Of a DNA stretch of 64,000 nucleotides, positions 54,057-63,137 are shown piece by piece. The translations under genes were made by a program, and so were the position numbers. How positions within the stretch are numbered: the stretch's first letter is position 1; each line of letters opens with the position of its first letter. This DNA comes from Bdellovibrionales bacterium RIFOXYC1_FULL_37_79 (GTDB taxonomy: Bacteria; Bdellovibrionota; Bacteriovoracia; Bacteriovoracales; Bacteriovoracaceae): NCBI GenBank assembly GCA_001770015.1, contig MEQB01000036.1, positions 124,001-188,000 of the forward strand, written 5' to 3'. The notes below the pieces were generated by a model. That model was given only the letters and a program-made list of their open reading frames with translations, searched no databases and had not been told where the DNA came from.

Positions 54057-55013
54057 CTAGATGTGTTTGTGGCAACGCTGCTTAAAGCCTTGGTATTCTT
54101 TATCAATTTTTTGAAGATGGTACTCTCGATCCACCGAAGCAGGCATTCTGGCAGATTTTTTTTTCATTAGCGACAGCCTTTTTTGGTCATTAACACACAC
54201 TCTGTCCATGATTGACACAAACTCTTTAACCGCCGCCAGGGGATAAGGGAGCCCATAGGCAGAGGAGATATAAATAGCATCATGGGAATTTAAATTGCCC
54301 AATAAATTGACATTTTCTCCATACAAATTGATAGTCTTAACGGTTGCTTTATAATACTCCCCCACCTGATAAAATAATTCGACACCTTTTTCCCTCGAAA
54401 AATCACCCTTTACCGGGTCCAGTAACTTTTTACAATTTCCATTATATTTATTCGTGGAACCAAATAGTTCTTTTAAAATACGACACTCGGTCAAAAACGC
54501 ATCCACCTCTCCGCCGGTACCTTCAATTGTCGATTTGATAAAATCAATAAGATTGAAGTTTTTCAAGTAGGGATTAAATGCGGTTCTATGGGTAAAGTGG
54601 GTCAGTTCGTGGGCCAAATCCAAAACACCGTCCATCAGATTCAGTTCCTTATTCAAAAATATTTTCGATTTAGTTTCATAAATGATCTGTTCAGGATTTT
54701 GTGGATAAAATTTGCGAAGTAGCGTTGTATCTGAAACCGAAATTTCACCTACTTTTATAATATCTAAAAGAGTTTCTCCTTGTTGATAGGCCTTTTTATG
54801 CGCCTTTTGTAATAATTCCCTGCCTTCCTGGGAGCGATTAATAATTCTTAATACTTTCTTGAAACTCTCCTCAGGGCCCAGTTGATGATCCAGCCAAGGG
54901 GAACTAAAGTCAGTATTTTCATCTACAAATAATACCCTTGCGAAACCCTGGCCAGGCATGCCTTGATAGATACAAAACAAAATTAAAATAATAGAAAGTT
55001 TTCCAATCAACAT
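54057..55013 (-). CDS. Secreted HELTH metalloprotease-like protein
   Basis: 318 residues with a signal peptide (LSIILILFCIYQGMPGQGFA). The motif DLAHELTHFTH (about residue 133) is a gluzincin-type HExxH, and a conserved-looking Glu/Asp region (GTGGEVDAF, about 175) could supply the third ligand. Otherwise helical, with few Cys. No named family recognised. It follows the HTH kinase convergently and has no close partner. It might be a peptidase or a zinc-binding structural protein. Confidence 0.7.
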   Translation of the reverse strand: MLIGKLSIILILFCIYQGMPGQGFARVLFVDENTDFSSPWLDHQLGPEESFKKVLRIINRSQEGRELLQKAHKKAYQQGETLLDIIKVGEISVSDTTLLRKFYPQNPEQIIYETKSKIFLNKELNLMDGVLDLAHELTHFTHRTAFNPYLKNFNLIDFIKSTIEGTGGEVDAFLTECRILKELFGSTNKYNGNCKKLLDPVKGDFSREKGVELFYQVGEYYKATVKTINLYGENVNLLGNLNSHDAIYISSAYGLPYPLAAVKEFVSIMDRVCVNDQKRLSLMKKKSARMPASVDREYHLQKIDKEYQGFKQRCHKHI

Positions 55014-55116
55014 AGGAATTGATCGGAAAGATTAATTATTTATCTGAATATATTAGAAAAAAAAGAACCAATGGAAAAAACGTACAATGATTGATCTAAA
55101 TGGTCAGAAATTAAAA

Positions 55117-56805
55117 TTAATTCCTGTAGCTAATCAAATGTTTGGCGTTTGGATCACTGATCGTTATTTTTCCTAGCGAATACTTATTTTGATCGCCAAT
55201 TATAAATAATTCAAAATGACCCTCTGGCAAATAAAGATCTTCCATCCGTAAATCCTCTGGCAGCAAACTCCAGTATCTGGTATCCGCTATCTCTGAAGCC
55301 TTGATCAATCGAGAACCGGCCAAAAAGCTTGCCATGGCGGCAATGCCCGAGAAAGTACCCTGTTCCCCACCAGCAGCCTTGTATGCGCCATAAGCTGAAG
55401 CAACCACCGCTGCATATTTTAAGGCGAGCCGGGTTCCAGTTCTGGTATAGCGCCAGGCTGATTTTTCGGCCACAGCTTCCTCTGCAATATCCCCGATAGG
55501 ATTCACAATTACCAATTTTCTTTTCAAAACTTCGTGATCTCGCTCATCTTTAACCACCAGGCACAAATTATCTACCAGGGGGCGATTTTGAATTTTTGGT
55601 AATTCAAAATCAAAAGAAGCATATTGGCTGGTAACAGATGCCATTTGGACAGTAGCATAGGCTGACCCCACCGATTGGGCACTGTTATGACGTAGTTTTA
55701 AAACATTCATCATAAAATGCGTCAGGGCCACTTGCCCAACTGCTGCTAAAACCTTTTGACCACCACCTTGAAAATTATCAGGATTTAAACCAAAATAATA
55801 TTTATCAGGAACCTTGGGAGGAATAATTGAATGATGAAACAAAATAGTCAGATTGGGACTATGTCGTTCCCGTTCGACCCGGTCTAAAACTGTTTTTTTA
55901 GGCGCAAAGATTTTGACTAGTTTTTCATAATCATGGGGTCTGATTTTTTTACTAAGTGATAAAATTTTGTACTCTAAATACTCATTTAATTCATCAAAAT
56001 AGTGGGTCGGAGAGATATAATTTTTACGAACTTGCTCAATTCCAAGCGAGGGAAACTTTTCAAAATCTCCCTTGAATTTTTTAAAACTACTATTAAAACT
56101 TTGATATCCACCATAATTTTTGACCAGAATATCTCGGGCATCCTGATATAAAAGATAAGCTGTTTGCAAATCGTTGATGGTATCGGTGTTTTCATGGACA
56201 AAACCCCCCAGAAGTTTGGCCATTAAATCATTTTTAAAAACCGATTTTCCCATTCTTTCATTTTGAAAAGTTTCAATCAGGGCATTCCACGCTAGTACTT
56301 CAGATCTTGCTCTGGACATGAACTGGGCAATCTCACGATTCTCCAGCTTTCTGGCAGGCTCCACTTTTTTATCTTCCCTCACTCTCTCTAAAACTTCCCC
56401 TTTCTTGGCAAGCAGGTAATAATTCAAGGTTTGATACATATGAATTAAGGACCGCTCGTAGGCTTCACCGTAATAAACATCGTAATTGTCGTTGGCCAAT
56501 AACGCTGCCACTTTCTTGGAAATTCTTACGGTATATAGCTGACGGGCCAGATCACTGGCCAAAAGAAACGTCTCAATAGAATCAAGATATTGTTCCTGTG
56601 CATGAAAGACCATGGCCTTTTCCATTAAAAAAAGAAGTTTATTTTTTTCTTCCTTATATGTCGCAGACTCATTTAAAACCTTATGCACTTCCTTATAATC
56701 TTTCTTTTGAAAGTACTGGGTAAGGAGCTGACGCTCCTTTAACCCACCAGCACTACACGATACAAAAAATAAAATTAAAATAACACTTGAAAAGAATATC
56801 CTCAT
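55117..56805 (-). CDS. COG3014-like lipoprotein
   Basis: About 562 residues; ATG 56805 preferred to the TTG before it. Signal with lipobox VSC. TPR-like helical N-terminal half (YFQKKDYKEVHKVL, AQEQYLDSIETFLLASDLARQLY) and a more hydrophobic, Gly/Ala-rich C-terminal half (LALKYAAVVASAYGAYKAAGG). Similar proteins of the COG3014 type lie next to LpoB-like and LPP20-like genes in other Gram-negatives. Last gene of this four-gene unit, 3 bp after LpoB-like. Likely an outer-membrane-associated complex; role unknown. Confidence 0.72.
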   Translation of the reverse strand: MRIFFSSVILILFFVSCSAGGLKERQLLTQYFQKKDYKEVHKVLNESATYKEEKNKLLFLMEKAMVFHAQEQYLDSIETFLLASDLARQLYTVRISKKVAALLANDNYDVYYGEAYERSLIHMYQTLNYYLLAKKGEVLERVREDKKVEPARKLENREIAQFMSRARSEVLAWNALIETFQNERMGKSVFKNDLMAKLLGGFVHENTDTINDLQTAYLLYQDARDILVKNYGGYQSFNSSFKKFKGDFEKFPSLGIEQVRKNYISPTHYFDELNEYLEYKILSLSKKIRPHDYEKLVKIFAPKKTVLDRVERERHSPNLTILFHHSIIPPKVPDKYYFGLNPDNFQGGGQKVLAAVGQVALTHFMMNVLKLRHNSAQSVGSAYATVQMASVTSQYASFDFELPKIQNRPLVDNLCLVVKDERDHEVLKRKLVIVNPIGDIAEEAVAEKSAWRYTRTGTRLALKYAAVVASAYGAYKAAGGEQGTFSGIAAMASFLAGSRLIKASEIADTRYWSLLPEDLRMEDLYLPEGHFELFIIGDQNKYSLGKITISDPNAKHLISYRN

Positions 56806-56808
56806 CAA

Positions 56809-57426
56809 TTACCAACCTGATCCATTTTGTGATGAAAATTTTTGAATTTTGGTTCTAACCCGTAAAACCTCTATCCCTTTCTCCACCTCGGTCATGCGTA
56901 AATTGACAGAATACTGTTTGATGGTTTTACCTTCAAGGGTTTTAGGGTTCATTCTAACGGCGCCAAAAATCATCAGATCCGCTCCGACTTGTTTACCCAC
57001 CGTCTTGGCAGTTTCCGGGCTCACCATTCCATCATTTTGGTAGGTCATTTCCTTTAAAATGGATGCTCTGGAAGCCGCATCCACCAATACAAAGTTACCA
57101 GAAGCTGATAATTCATTTAAAAACTCATCATTCATATCATCGATGGGAAAATAGGCTTCCGCCGTATCATTTTGGACCTCTCCCACAAAAACGGTAGGAT
57201 TCTTCCCATGCTTTTTGACCCAATTTTTAAATTGCTTGTGATTTTCCATCTGCACCAGTAAATCCTTGATCACTCTTTCCGTATCACCAAAGACCCACTT
57301 ATCAGTAATCTCCAAAGCCTTCTCATCCCCTTCCGAGGAATCCACTCTTTTTGCCTTAAAACTCCCACAGGAAGCAAGCATGCTAACTACTAAAACACAA
57401 ACAAGTATCATTAATATTTTTTTCAT
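56809..57426 (-). CDS. LpoB-like PBP activator lipoprotein
   Basis: 205 residues; strong GGGAGA ribosome site. Lipobox LASC. The mature part matches the LpoB/CsgG-like fold: VFVGEVQNDTAEAY, DEFLNELSASGNFVLVDAASRASILKEM, GADLMIFGAVRM, then a YSVNLRMTEVEKGIEVLR strand. Proteobacterial LpoB is an outer-membrane lipoprotein that reaches through peptidoglycan and stimulates PBP1B. Here it is co-transcribed with LPP20-like and COG3014-like genes, suggesting an envelope-spanning assembly and not necessarily PBP activation. Confidence 0.82.
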   Translation of the reverse strand: MKKILMILVCVLVVSMLASCGSFKAKRVDSSEGDEKALEITDKWVFGDTERVIKDLLVQMENHKQFKNWVKKHGKNPTVFVGEVQNDTAEAYFPIDDMNDEFLNELSASGNFVLVDAASRASILKEMTYQNDGMVSPETAKTVGKQVGADLMIFGAVRMNPKTLEGKTIKQYSVNLRMTEVEKGIEVLRVRTKIQKFSSQNGSGW

Positions 57427-57449
57427 TTGATCTCCCTTATTAAAAAAAA

Positions 57450-58139
57450 TTAAATTTCACCCTTCTTGGCCTTTATGAAATCATTTGAAACTTCTTCCAA
57501 AGCTTTCTTAACATTGGCCTTGGTTTCTGGATCATCGGTGGATGCGGCGGTGAAATTGGCAGCCTTATCGATAGCTTCTTTCAGTCGGGTATTTTCCATT
57601 GAGACAAAAGCGGCACAAGTATAGGCGTTATAATCTTTTTTCGCACCTAAGTTTTTTTCATATTTTCTCTTCTCCCAATAAGTGATTTCCACTTTTGCCC
57701 CATGAATAAGGGCCTGGATTTTCTCGGCCAGGGTATCTTCCATAAAACTTCTTATGCTTTCAGTTTTAGGATTACTTTCATCAATGGCAGCAGTGCCTTC
57801 TTCCGAGGATGCCATGGTCTTGCTTATAAATGTGGCAATCTGTCTGGCGATATCAGAATAAGCCGAGGCTTTAGCTTTTGAACAGGCCATGGATTTTTTT
57901 TGGAAGGGATCTGTTTCATAGGAAAAATAGCTATTAGCTACTAAATCTTTTCCATGCATTTTGGCCCATAAACTGGCATTTTCAATCCAACCAGGTCTTT
58001 TATCCGAACTTGAATCTATTACCGTGTATTCCTTTTGAATATCCTCGTGTTCCTTCTCTTCGGTCAAAGTTTCCTTTTTTGTAGAACTACAAGATACCAA
58101 CACTGATAATAATAATAACACCATTAACGTTGTTTTCAT
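57450..58139 (-). CDS. LPP20-like lipoprotein
   Basis: 229 residues; AAAGGAG before ATG. Lipobox LVSC. KRPGWIENASLW followed by a helical KAKASAYSDIARQIATFISKTMAS segment is the pattern of LPP20/FlgP-type lipoproteins (a conserved PxW start and an Ala-rich helix that oligomerises). Second gene of the four-gene envelope operon. Related proteins form basal rings round flagella or pili in some species; no flagellar basal body gene lies near here. Function otherwise open. Confidence 0.75.
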   Translation of the reverse strand: MKTTLMVLLLLSVLVSCSSTKKETLTEEKEHEDIQKEYTVIDSSSDKRPGWIENASLWAKMHGKDLVANSYFSYETDPFQKKSMACSKAKASAYSDIARQIATFISKTMASSEEGTAAIDESNPKTESIRSFMEDTLAEKIQALIHGAKVEITYWEKRKYEKNLGAKKDYNAYTCAAFVSMENTRLKEAIDKAANFTAASTDDPETKANVKKALEEVSNDFIKAKKGEI

Positions 58140-58153
58140 AAAATCTCCTTTAT

Positions 58154-59116
58154 CTAATCAATATTAAGTTCCCCAATTTTATCAACGATAAAATCCATTA
58201 TACTAGGTAAGACATTGCTATACGCATGAGAGTAATCCCTTCCAACGGAAGCCTTATCAAAAACCAGATTGCCAAGCTTTTCTCCAGACTGGTTAAAAGA
58301 ATTAATTCTCAGCATGAACATGTATTTTTCAAAACCCTCGACTTTCAAATATTCCTTGTTCTTTTTAACTTCCACTTCTATTTTATATTTATGAGTTTTG
58401 TTATCCGTCACCACTTTAAAATCATCCTCAAGAAGCTTTGATATGATAATATCCCGGATCTCCCCTTTTTCGCTTGGCTCATTCACTTTTAAAAACACGA
58501 CTACATTTTGACTTCTTTTCTGATTTTTTTTCTCCATCACCTGTTGATAGGTCACCTTGGAGGGATTTTTTTTACCTTTTAAAAATTCATAATTGATATT
58601 AAGCCCATCCCTGACTTTCATCGTCTTTAAGGCTTTATTAAGAGAATTTCTTCTACCATCCTTATAAAACTCTACAATACTTTTATCCAGCTCATCCATT
58701 TCCGATTTTAAAAATTGTGCCCCTTCAGCTTTTTTTAAAACGGCCAATGCGTAAAAACTATCCGCCGTTTCGTAGGTATCCTTGATCACCACCCCTCTTA
58801 AGGCACCTTCAGTCTTCTCCTCTATCTCACCATACATCTCCTCTTCAAAACTCCCTGATACTGGTTGATCTCCAACACTGACTTGTTTTCCTGAAGAAGA
58901 AAGGGTGTTTTTGGATTTGATTTGGGTCATGAATATCTTCGACATTTCTTTTCTAGCTGAAGACTCCGCCTGCATCATTCCCACCGCTTCACCAACGGTG
59001 CATAACTCAGACGGTTTGCAAAAAGTAGAAAGATCGCTGATCCAGGCCGGCTTCTTTTTTTCAGCCTGAACATACAAGGGCACCAAGGCAAGTATTAAAA
59101 TCAAAATGCTTTTCAT
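58154..59116 (-). CDS. LPP20-like secreted protein
   Basis: 320 residues with a signal peptide (ILILALVPLYVQA), no lipobox. It starts KKKPAWISDL and continues AESSARKEMSKIFMTQIKS, the same PxW-plus-helix arrangement as its neighbour, with a long C-terminal domain (NVVVFLKVNE, YKIEVEVKKNKEYLKVEG). First gene of the operon; AGGA-like site before ATG. It is probably the periplasmic partner of the following lipoproteins. Confidence 0.75.
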   Translation of the reverse strand: MKSILILILALVPLYVQAEKKKPAWISDLSTFCKPSELCTVGEAVGMMQAESSARKEMSKIFMTQIKSKNTLSSSGKQVSVGDQPVSGSFEEEMYGEIEEKTEGALRGVVIKDTYETADSFYALAVLKKAEGAQFLKSEMDELDKSIVEFYKDGRRNSLNKALKTMKVRDGLNINYEFLKGKKNPSKVTYQQVMEKKNQKRSQNVVVFLKVNEPSEKGEIRDIIISKLLEDDFKVVTDNKTHKYKIEVEVKKNKEYLKVEGFEKYMFMLRINSFNQSGEKLGNLVFDKASVGRDYSHAYSNVLPSIMDFIVDKIGELNID

Positions 59117-59260
59117 CGGATTGCTCCAAAAAATTAAATAATGTTAATGACTTCGTAAACATTAAAGTTAATGATGAAAAAGTCGTAATAATTAGATAGA
59201 ATTCTACACCTATTTGTAAACAAAATCGAATTTAAATATATTTATCAAAAGGAGAATAAA

Positions 59261-59839
59261 ATGGAACACAAATTACCCCAATTACCTTATTCGAATGATG
59301 CTCTGTCCCCACACATATCTCCAGAGACCATTGAATACCATTACGGCAAGCATCACCAAACTTATGTTACCAATTTAAATAACCTAGTAAAAAACTCGGA
59401 ATTTGAAAAAATGACATTGGAAGAAATAATTATGAAATCAAGCGGCACTATTTTCAACAACGCTGCTCAAGTTTTTAACCATACCTTTTACTGGAACTGC
59501 CTATCTCCCAAGGGAGGCGGTACTGCTAAAGGACAAATTTTAAAAGAACTGATAAAAGATTTTGGTTCGTTTGAAAAATTCAAAGAAGAATTCACTAAAA
59601 CCGCCATCAGTACTTTCGGCTCTGGTTGGGCCTGGCTGGTTAAAAACAAGAGTGGGAAATTACAAATCATCTCTACCAGTAATGCCGGTTGTCCCCTGAC
59701 TGACAACTTAAAACCAATCCTGACTTGTGACGTCTGGGAGCATGCTTATTATGTTGATTACCGGAATGCTCGTCCCAAATATGTTGATGCTTTTTGGAAC
59801 CTGGTGAATTGGGATTTTGCCAATAATAATCTTGCATAA
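59261..59839 (+). CDS. sodB: Superoxide dismutase, Fe/Mn type
   Basis: 192 residues; AAAAGGAG before ATG. Metal ligands are in the expected places: His 27 ([11 protein letters not shown]), His 73-74 ([10 protein letters not shown]), Asp and His in [11 protein letters not shown]. Gly/Gln pattern FGSGWAWLV supports a Fe-type enzyme. It removes cytoplasmic superoxide and so complements the rubrerythrin system. A perfect terminator hairpin follows. Confidence 0.96.
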   Translation: MEHKLPQLPYSNDALSPHISPETIEYHYGKHHQTYVTNLNNLVKNSEFEKMTLEEIIMKSSGTIFNNAAQVFNHTFYWNCLSPKGGGTAKGQILKELIKDFGSFEKFKEEFTKTAISTFGSGWAWLVKNKSGKLQIISTSNAGCPLTDNLKPILTCDVWEHAYYVDYRNARPKYVDAFWNLVNWDFANNNLA

Positions 59840-59876
59840 TAAAAACTTATTGCCCAAAAAGGTATTTAGATGTTAA

Positions 59877-59905
59877 ACCCGAAGTGTACACACTTCGGGT
59901 TTTTT
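59877..59905 (+). terminator. sodB terminator abutting the next start codon
   Basis: Perfect 10-bp stem ACCCGAAGTG/CACTTCGGGT with loop TACA and six T (59900-59905). The T-tract is followed after one A by the ATG of the radical SAM gene, leaving no room for a ribosome-binding site outside the hairpin. Confidence 0.85.
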
Positions 59906-59906
59906 A

Positions 59907-61532
59907 ATGAAAATATTGCTACTACAACCTCCCATTCAAGATTTTTATGATACTAACATTCGTTTGCAACCCATGGGACTTGCCTACCTGAAGGCCACTA
60001 TCCAATTACACCACCCCTCTACTAACGTGGTAATCAAGGATTACCATAGCGGATTTTCCAAAAAAACTATTCCCTACCCAAGCGAGATGAGTTATCTGAA
60101 AAATTTCTATATAGGAAGAGACAAGGGGCCATTTTCGAGTTTTGATCAATACTACCATTTTGGGGCGGATTTTGATTATATAATATCCGACATAAAAAAT
60201 ATTTCCCCGGATTTAATCGGCATATCATCCCTTTTTTCCCCATACTACCAAGAAGTTCTCACCATTGCTCAATTAATAAAAGACCACCACAATATCCCCA
60301 TCATTATTGGTGGTCCCCATGCCACTGTCTGGCCTGACTTCATGTTAAAACATGATGCCATTGATTTTGTCATAAGGGGGGAGGGAGAAAAGGCCTTTAC
60401 CCAATTTATTTTTGAATTTATCAACCATAAAAAATGGGATAACGTGCAGAACTTAAGCTATAAACAAAATAATCAAATTATTCATAATCCAATCAAAGAC
60501 AATTTTCCTATTGATGAAATTCCCTTCCCTGATTTTAAAGACCTAGATAGCTCCAACTATGAATTAAACCACCAGGCCTTGACCTTTATGCTTTCCTCCC
60601 GGGGCTGCCCTTATCAATGTGATTTTTGTTCCATCAATTCCCTGTACCATCACCAATTTTTTCCCCGGGACCCTGATAAAATAATTACCGAAATGACAGT
60701 GAGATACAAACAGGGATATCGGGTCTTTGATTTTGAAGATGACAACCTGACTTACAATAAAAAAAGAGCGTTGGAGCTATTTAATAAAATCACCTCCAAA
60801 TTCCAAGACCGCAATATCAAGCTGGTGGCGATGAATGGAATTTCTTACTTGCATCTTGACCTGGAAATACTTTCTGCCATGAAGAACGCTGGATTTGATG
60901 ATTTAAATTTATCTTTAGTTTCTTACAATAAAGAATTGAGTAAGTTAAACTCAAGGCCTGTCAACCTGGAAAAATTTCAAGCTATTGTTTTACAAGCAAA
61001 GCAGCTGGGTTTTAATATAACCGCCTACCAGATCATCGGACATCCCGAAGATAGTCTTTCCTCGATGATCGAAACCTTAAGCTTCATGGCCTCACTTCCG
61101 GTTTTGATCGGAGCAAGCATTTTTTATCTCATCAAAGATACCGGTATTGAAAAACGTTTTCCCGTAACTTCCGTCCAAGAAATTAAATTAGGACGCTTGA
61201 CTTCCATCTATCAAAAAAATTACCCCTTCAATCAAAGCGATATTTTCACCTTGTTTATCACCACTCGAATTATTAATTTTTTAAAATCAGGATTTTGCCA
61301 AAAAGGTCAAATCAACCTTTCCGATCTGCTACAATTAAAATCCCTCGATGGCCGGCCCCAAATTGGCATGGAACAACTCAGATCAATCATCTTTGGATCG
61401 GGGTACTATATTCATAACAAAAAGGGGAAAACCCCTGTTAACACCTTTAACTCTAACCTGTTTAGAAATATCTTAAAAACCATGCCCACCATTATGGCCC
61501 AAGATGGTCAAATCATTACGAACGATATTTAA
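59907..61532 (+). CDS. B12-binding radical SAM protein
   Basis: 541 residues. N-terminal cobalamin-binding domain (ILLLQPPIQDFYDTNIRLQPMGLAYLKATI; IGGPHATVWPDFML) and a radical SAM core with RGCPYQCDFCSIN (about residue 236, the CxxxCxxC [4Fe-4S] site) and FDFEDDNLTY. The C-terminal part is family-typical. Members methylate or rearrange unactivated carbons in lipids, cofactors and natural products; here the substrate is unknown. The start is right after the sodB terminator and no alternative in-frame start exists upstream, so read-through, a leaderless transcript or attenuation must be involved. Its stop overlaps the convergent phosphatase by 4 bp. Confidence 0.88.
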   Translation: MKILLLQPPIQDFYDTNIRLQPMGLAYLKATIQLHHPSTNVVIKDYHSGFSKKTIPYPSEMSYLKNFYIGRDKGPFSSFDQYYHFGADFDYIISDIKNISPDLIGISSLFSPYYQEVLTIAQLIKDHHNIPIIIGGPHATVWPDFMLKHDAIDFVIRGEGEKAFTQFIFEFINHKKWDNVQNLSYKQNNQIIHNPIKDNFPIDEIPFPDFKDLDSSNYELNHQALTFMLSSRGCPYQCDFCSINSLYHHQFFPRDPDKIITEMTVRYKQGYRVFDFEDDNLTYNKKRALELFNKITSKFQDRNIKLVAMNGISYLHLDLEILSAMKNAGFDDLNLSLVSYNKELSKLNSRPVNLEKFQAIVLQAKQLGFNITAYQIIGHPEDSLSSMIETLSFMASLPVLIGASIFYLIKDTGIEKRFPVTSVQEIKLGRLTSIYQKNYPFNQSDIFTLFITTRIINFLKSGFCQKGQINLSDLLQLKSLDGRPQIGMEQLRSIIFGSGYYIHNKKGKTPVNTFNSNLFRNILKTMPTIMAQDGQIITNDI

Positions 61533-62419
61533 TCGAGTTCCAGCGCTTGTTTTTGGCAAATCGTAAAAATTTTATTGTAATAAAGATCCATTTGATCTTT
61601 AAATATATTGCTTGTCTCCCCGTTTTTTTTAAAATCGTCAAAAAACTCATGGCACTTCATCCAACCCGGAATAACCTTTTTAATCTCATCCCTATCTGAA
61701 GAATTTAATTTCTTCATGACCTGGTCATAAACCATCATCATATCGGAGGCATAAATCCATTCTTTTAAATAAAAATCCAGAGCCAAATCCACCGCCGTTA
61801 GATACATTTTTTGACCAGGCCTGGGTTTGACTCCAGTTTCCTTGTATAATCCAGAATAAGCGTACACCAAATGAATGTACGTCGTAATCTTCAGTTTGGA
61901 ATTTTGAAAATGGTTTGATATGGTTTCGTAGATGGCAGGATCCTTCTCCCCATTATCCCCGAGCAAAATCACTTCTGTGGCTTCGGCTTCATATTCTTTT
62001 AATATTTCTTCAATCGTCTCGACCTTAAATGAGTATGTTGAATCGTCCCAACTCGGCCTGTAATAAAAATGTCCTGCGGGGAATTTATTTTTCTTAAGAA
62101 ATTTTCTTCCCACGTAATGAAGGTAGGATGGTGCCCCCGTAACATAGTAAGCTCCCGTTAGTTCAGGTTCCTCTTCATCAACAGTCTTAAGGCAAAGCTG
62201 GTCTGATCCGGCGTCACCAATAAAATTTTTCCGGCAAATTAAAATTTTATAGAGCGTGTTTAATCCAACAAAATCATTATCAAAAGAAGCTCCGCCACTG
62301 AACTTACCAAGGACATGAGTCCGTTTTAAAGTATCATCAATATCCGAAATCAATATAATTTCTTTTCCATGGGAAAAAAAAGCCCCTAACCCCAACAATA
62401 TGGCAAAAAATAATTTCAT
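61529..62419 (-). CDS. APP1-type phosphatase domain protein (DUF2183)
   Basis: 296 residues with a signal peptide (LFFAILLGLGAFFSHG). The catalytic phosphatase motif LISDIDDTLKRTHV and the downstream ILLGDNGEKDPAIYETI match the APP1/DUF2183 family of HAD-like phosphatases (phosphatidate phosphatase in yeast). TGAPSYLH is the middle motif. In bacteria these act on phospholipids or unknown phosphates outside the cytoplasm. Convergent with the radical SAM gene. Confidence 0.85.
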   Translation of the reverse strand: MKLFFAILLGLGAFFSHGKEIILISDIDDTLKRTHVLGKFSGGASFDNDFVGLNTLYKILICRKNFIGDAGSDQLCLKTVDEEEPELTGAYYVTGAPSYLHYVGRKFLKKNKFPAGHFYYRPSWDDSTYSFKVETIEEILKEYEAEATEVILLGDNGEKDPAIYETISNHFQNSKLKITTYIHLVYAYSGLYKETGVKPRPGQKMYLTAVDLALDFYLKEWIYASDMMMVYDQVMKKLNSSDRDEIKKVIPGWMKCHEFFDDFKKNGETSNIFKDQMDLYYNKIFTICQKQALELD

Positions 62420-62436
62420 TCTGCATCAACCTTAGT

Positions 62437-63072
62437 CTAGATATAATCTTCTTTGCGGGCATTTACTGTTTTTTTATTTTTAATTTGTGTATTTTTTTTG
62501 AACTTTATTACAAGTTTATCCCGCTGCTCGGAAATATCATACCCAGCAGGATCAACATAATTTTCCAACGGAAAACTGCGAGTCACACTGGATTTGGTTT
62601 TCATGTAACTTTTATTACCTTTCGCATCCCTATCCTCTTTTTCAATTTCTTGATTATTAGTAATAATTAATTGATGATCTTCCACCTTCACTTTAAAATT
62701 ACTCTCCGTAGCGCTATTCTTTTGTATTTCAAAGTAATAGTGTTTGTCGTCCTCGTAGTGCTTGGTCACAATATCCTGATTATTTTTAAATCCATTGCCT
62801 GAAATTTTGCCAAAGTCATCAAAGTGCTCCATAAAAGGATCATCGGCCATCATGTCATGAAACCTTTGACGAATTTTTTGCATTTCTTTGAACATTTGCC
62901 CGCCATTTTTGAAGAAATCATCATCTGAAAAAAAATCATCCCCCAGCATTTTGCGCTGATTTTGATCATCAAGACCGGTGGAAGGACCTTGTAATTGCCG
63001 CTTGTTTCCAGTTTGAGAAAAAACTAATGAAGTCATGGTTAAATAAAAAATCAAAATTTTTATAACAAACAT
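62437..63072 (-). CDS. Exported small heat-shock (Hsp20/alpha-crystallin) protein
   Basis: 211 residues. Signal peptide (IKILIFYLTMTSLVFS), then an acidic, Phe-rich spacer (DDFFSDDDFFKNGG), and an Hsp20-like domain (about residues 105-200; YYFEIQKN, FKVKVEDHQLIITNN, RSFPLENYVDPAGYDISEQRDKLVIKFKK). Hsp20 chaperones are normally cytoplasmic, so an N-terminal export signal points to the periplasm. GGAG before ATG. It lies just downstream of the terminator for the preceding gene on the same strand. Confidence 0.8.
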   Translation of the reverse strand: MFVIKILIFYLTMTSLVFSQTGNKRQLQGPSTGLDDQNQRKMLGDDFFSDDDFFKNGGQMFKEMQKIRQRFHDMMADDPFMEHFDDFGKISGNGFKNNQDIVTKHYEDDKHYYFEIQKNSATESNFKVKVEDHQLIITNNQEIEKEDRDAKGNKSYMKTKSSVTRSFPLENYVDPAGYDISEQRDKLVIKFKKNTQIKNKKTVNARKEDYI

Positions 63073-63088
63073 GTTTTCTCCTTAAACT

Positions 63089-63125
63089 AAAAAAGCCGAC
63101 AACCATTGCTTAAATGGTTGTCGGC
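63089..63125 (-). terminator. Rho-independent terminator for the 63138-63848 gene
   Basis: Perfect 13-bp stem GCCGACAACCATT/AATGGTTGTCGGC with a five-base loop. On the minus strand six T follow (A run 63089-63094). It stands just beyond the stop of the secreted protein and 17 bp upstream of the start of the Hsp20 gene, so the latter needs its own promoter or read-through. Confidence 0.9.
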
Positions 63126-63137
63126 TTTTACATTTAT

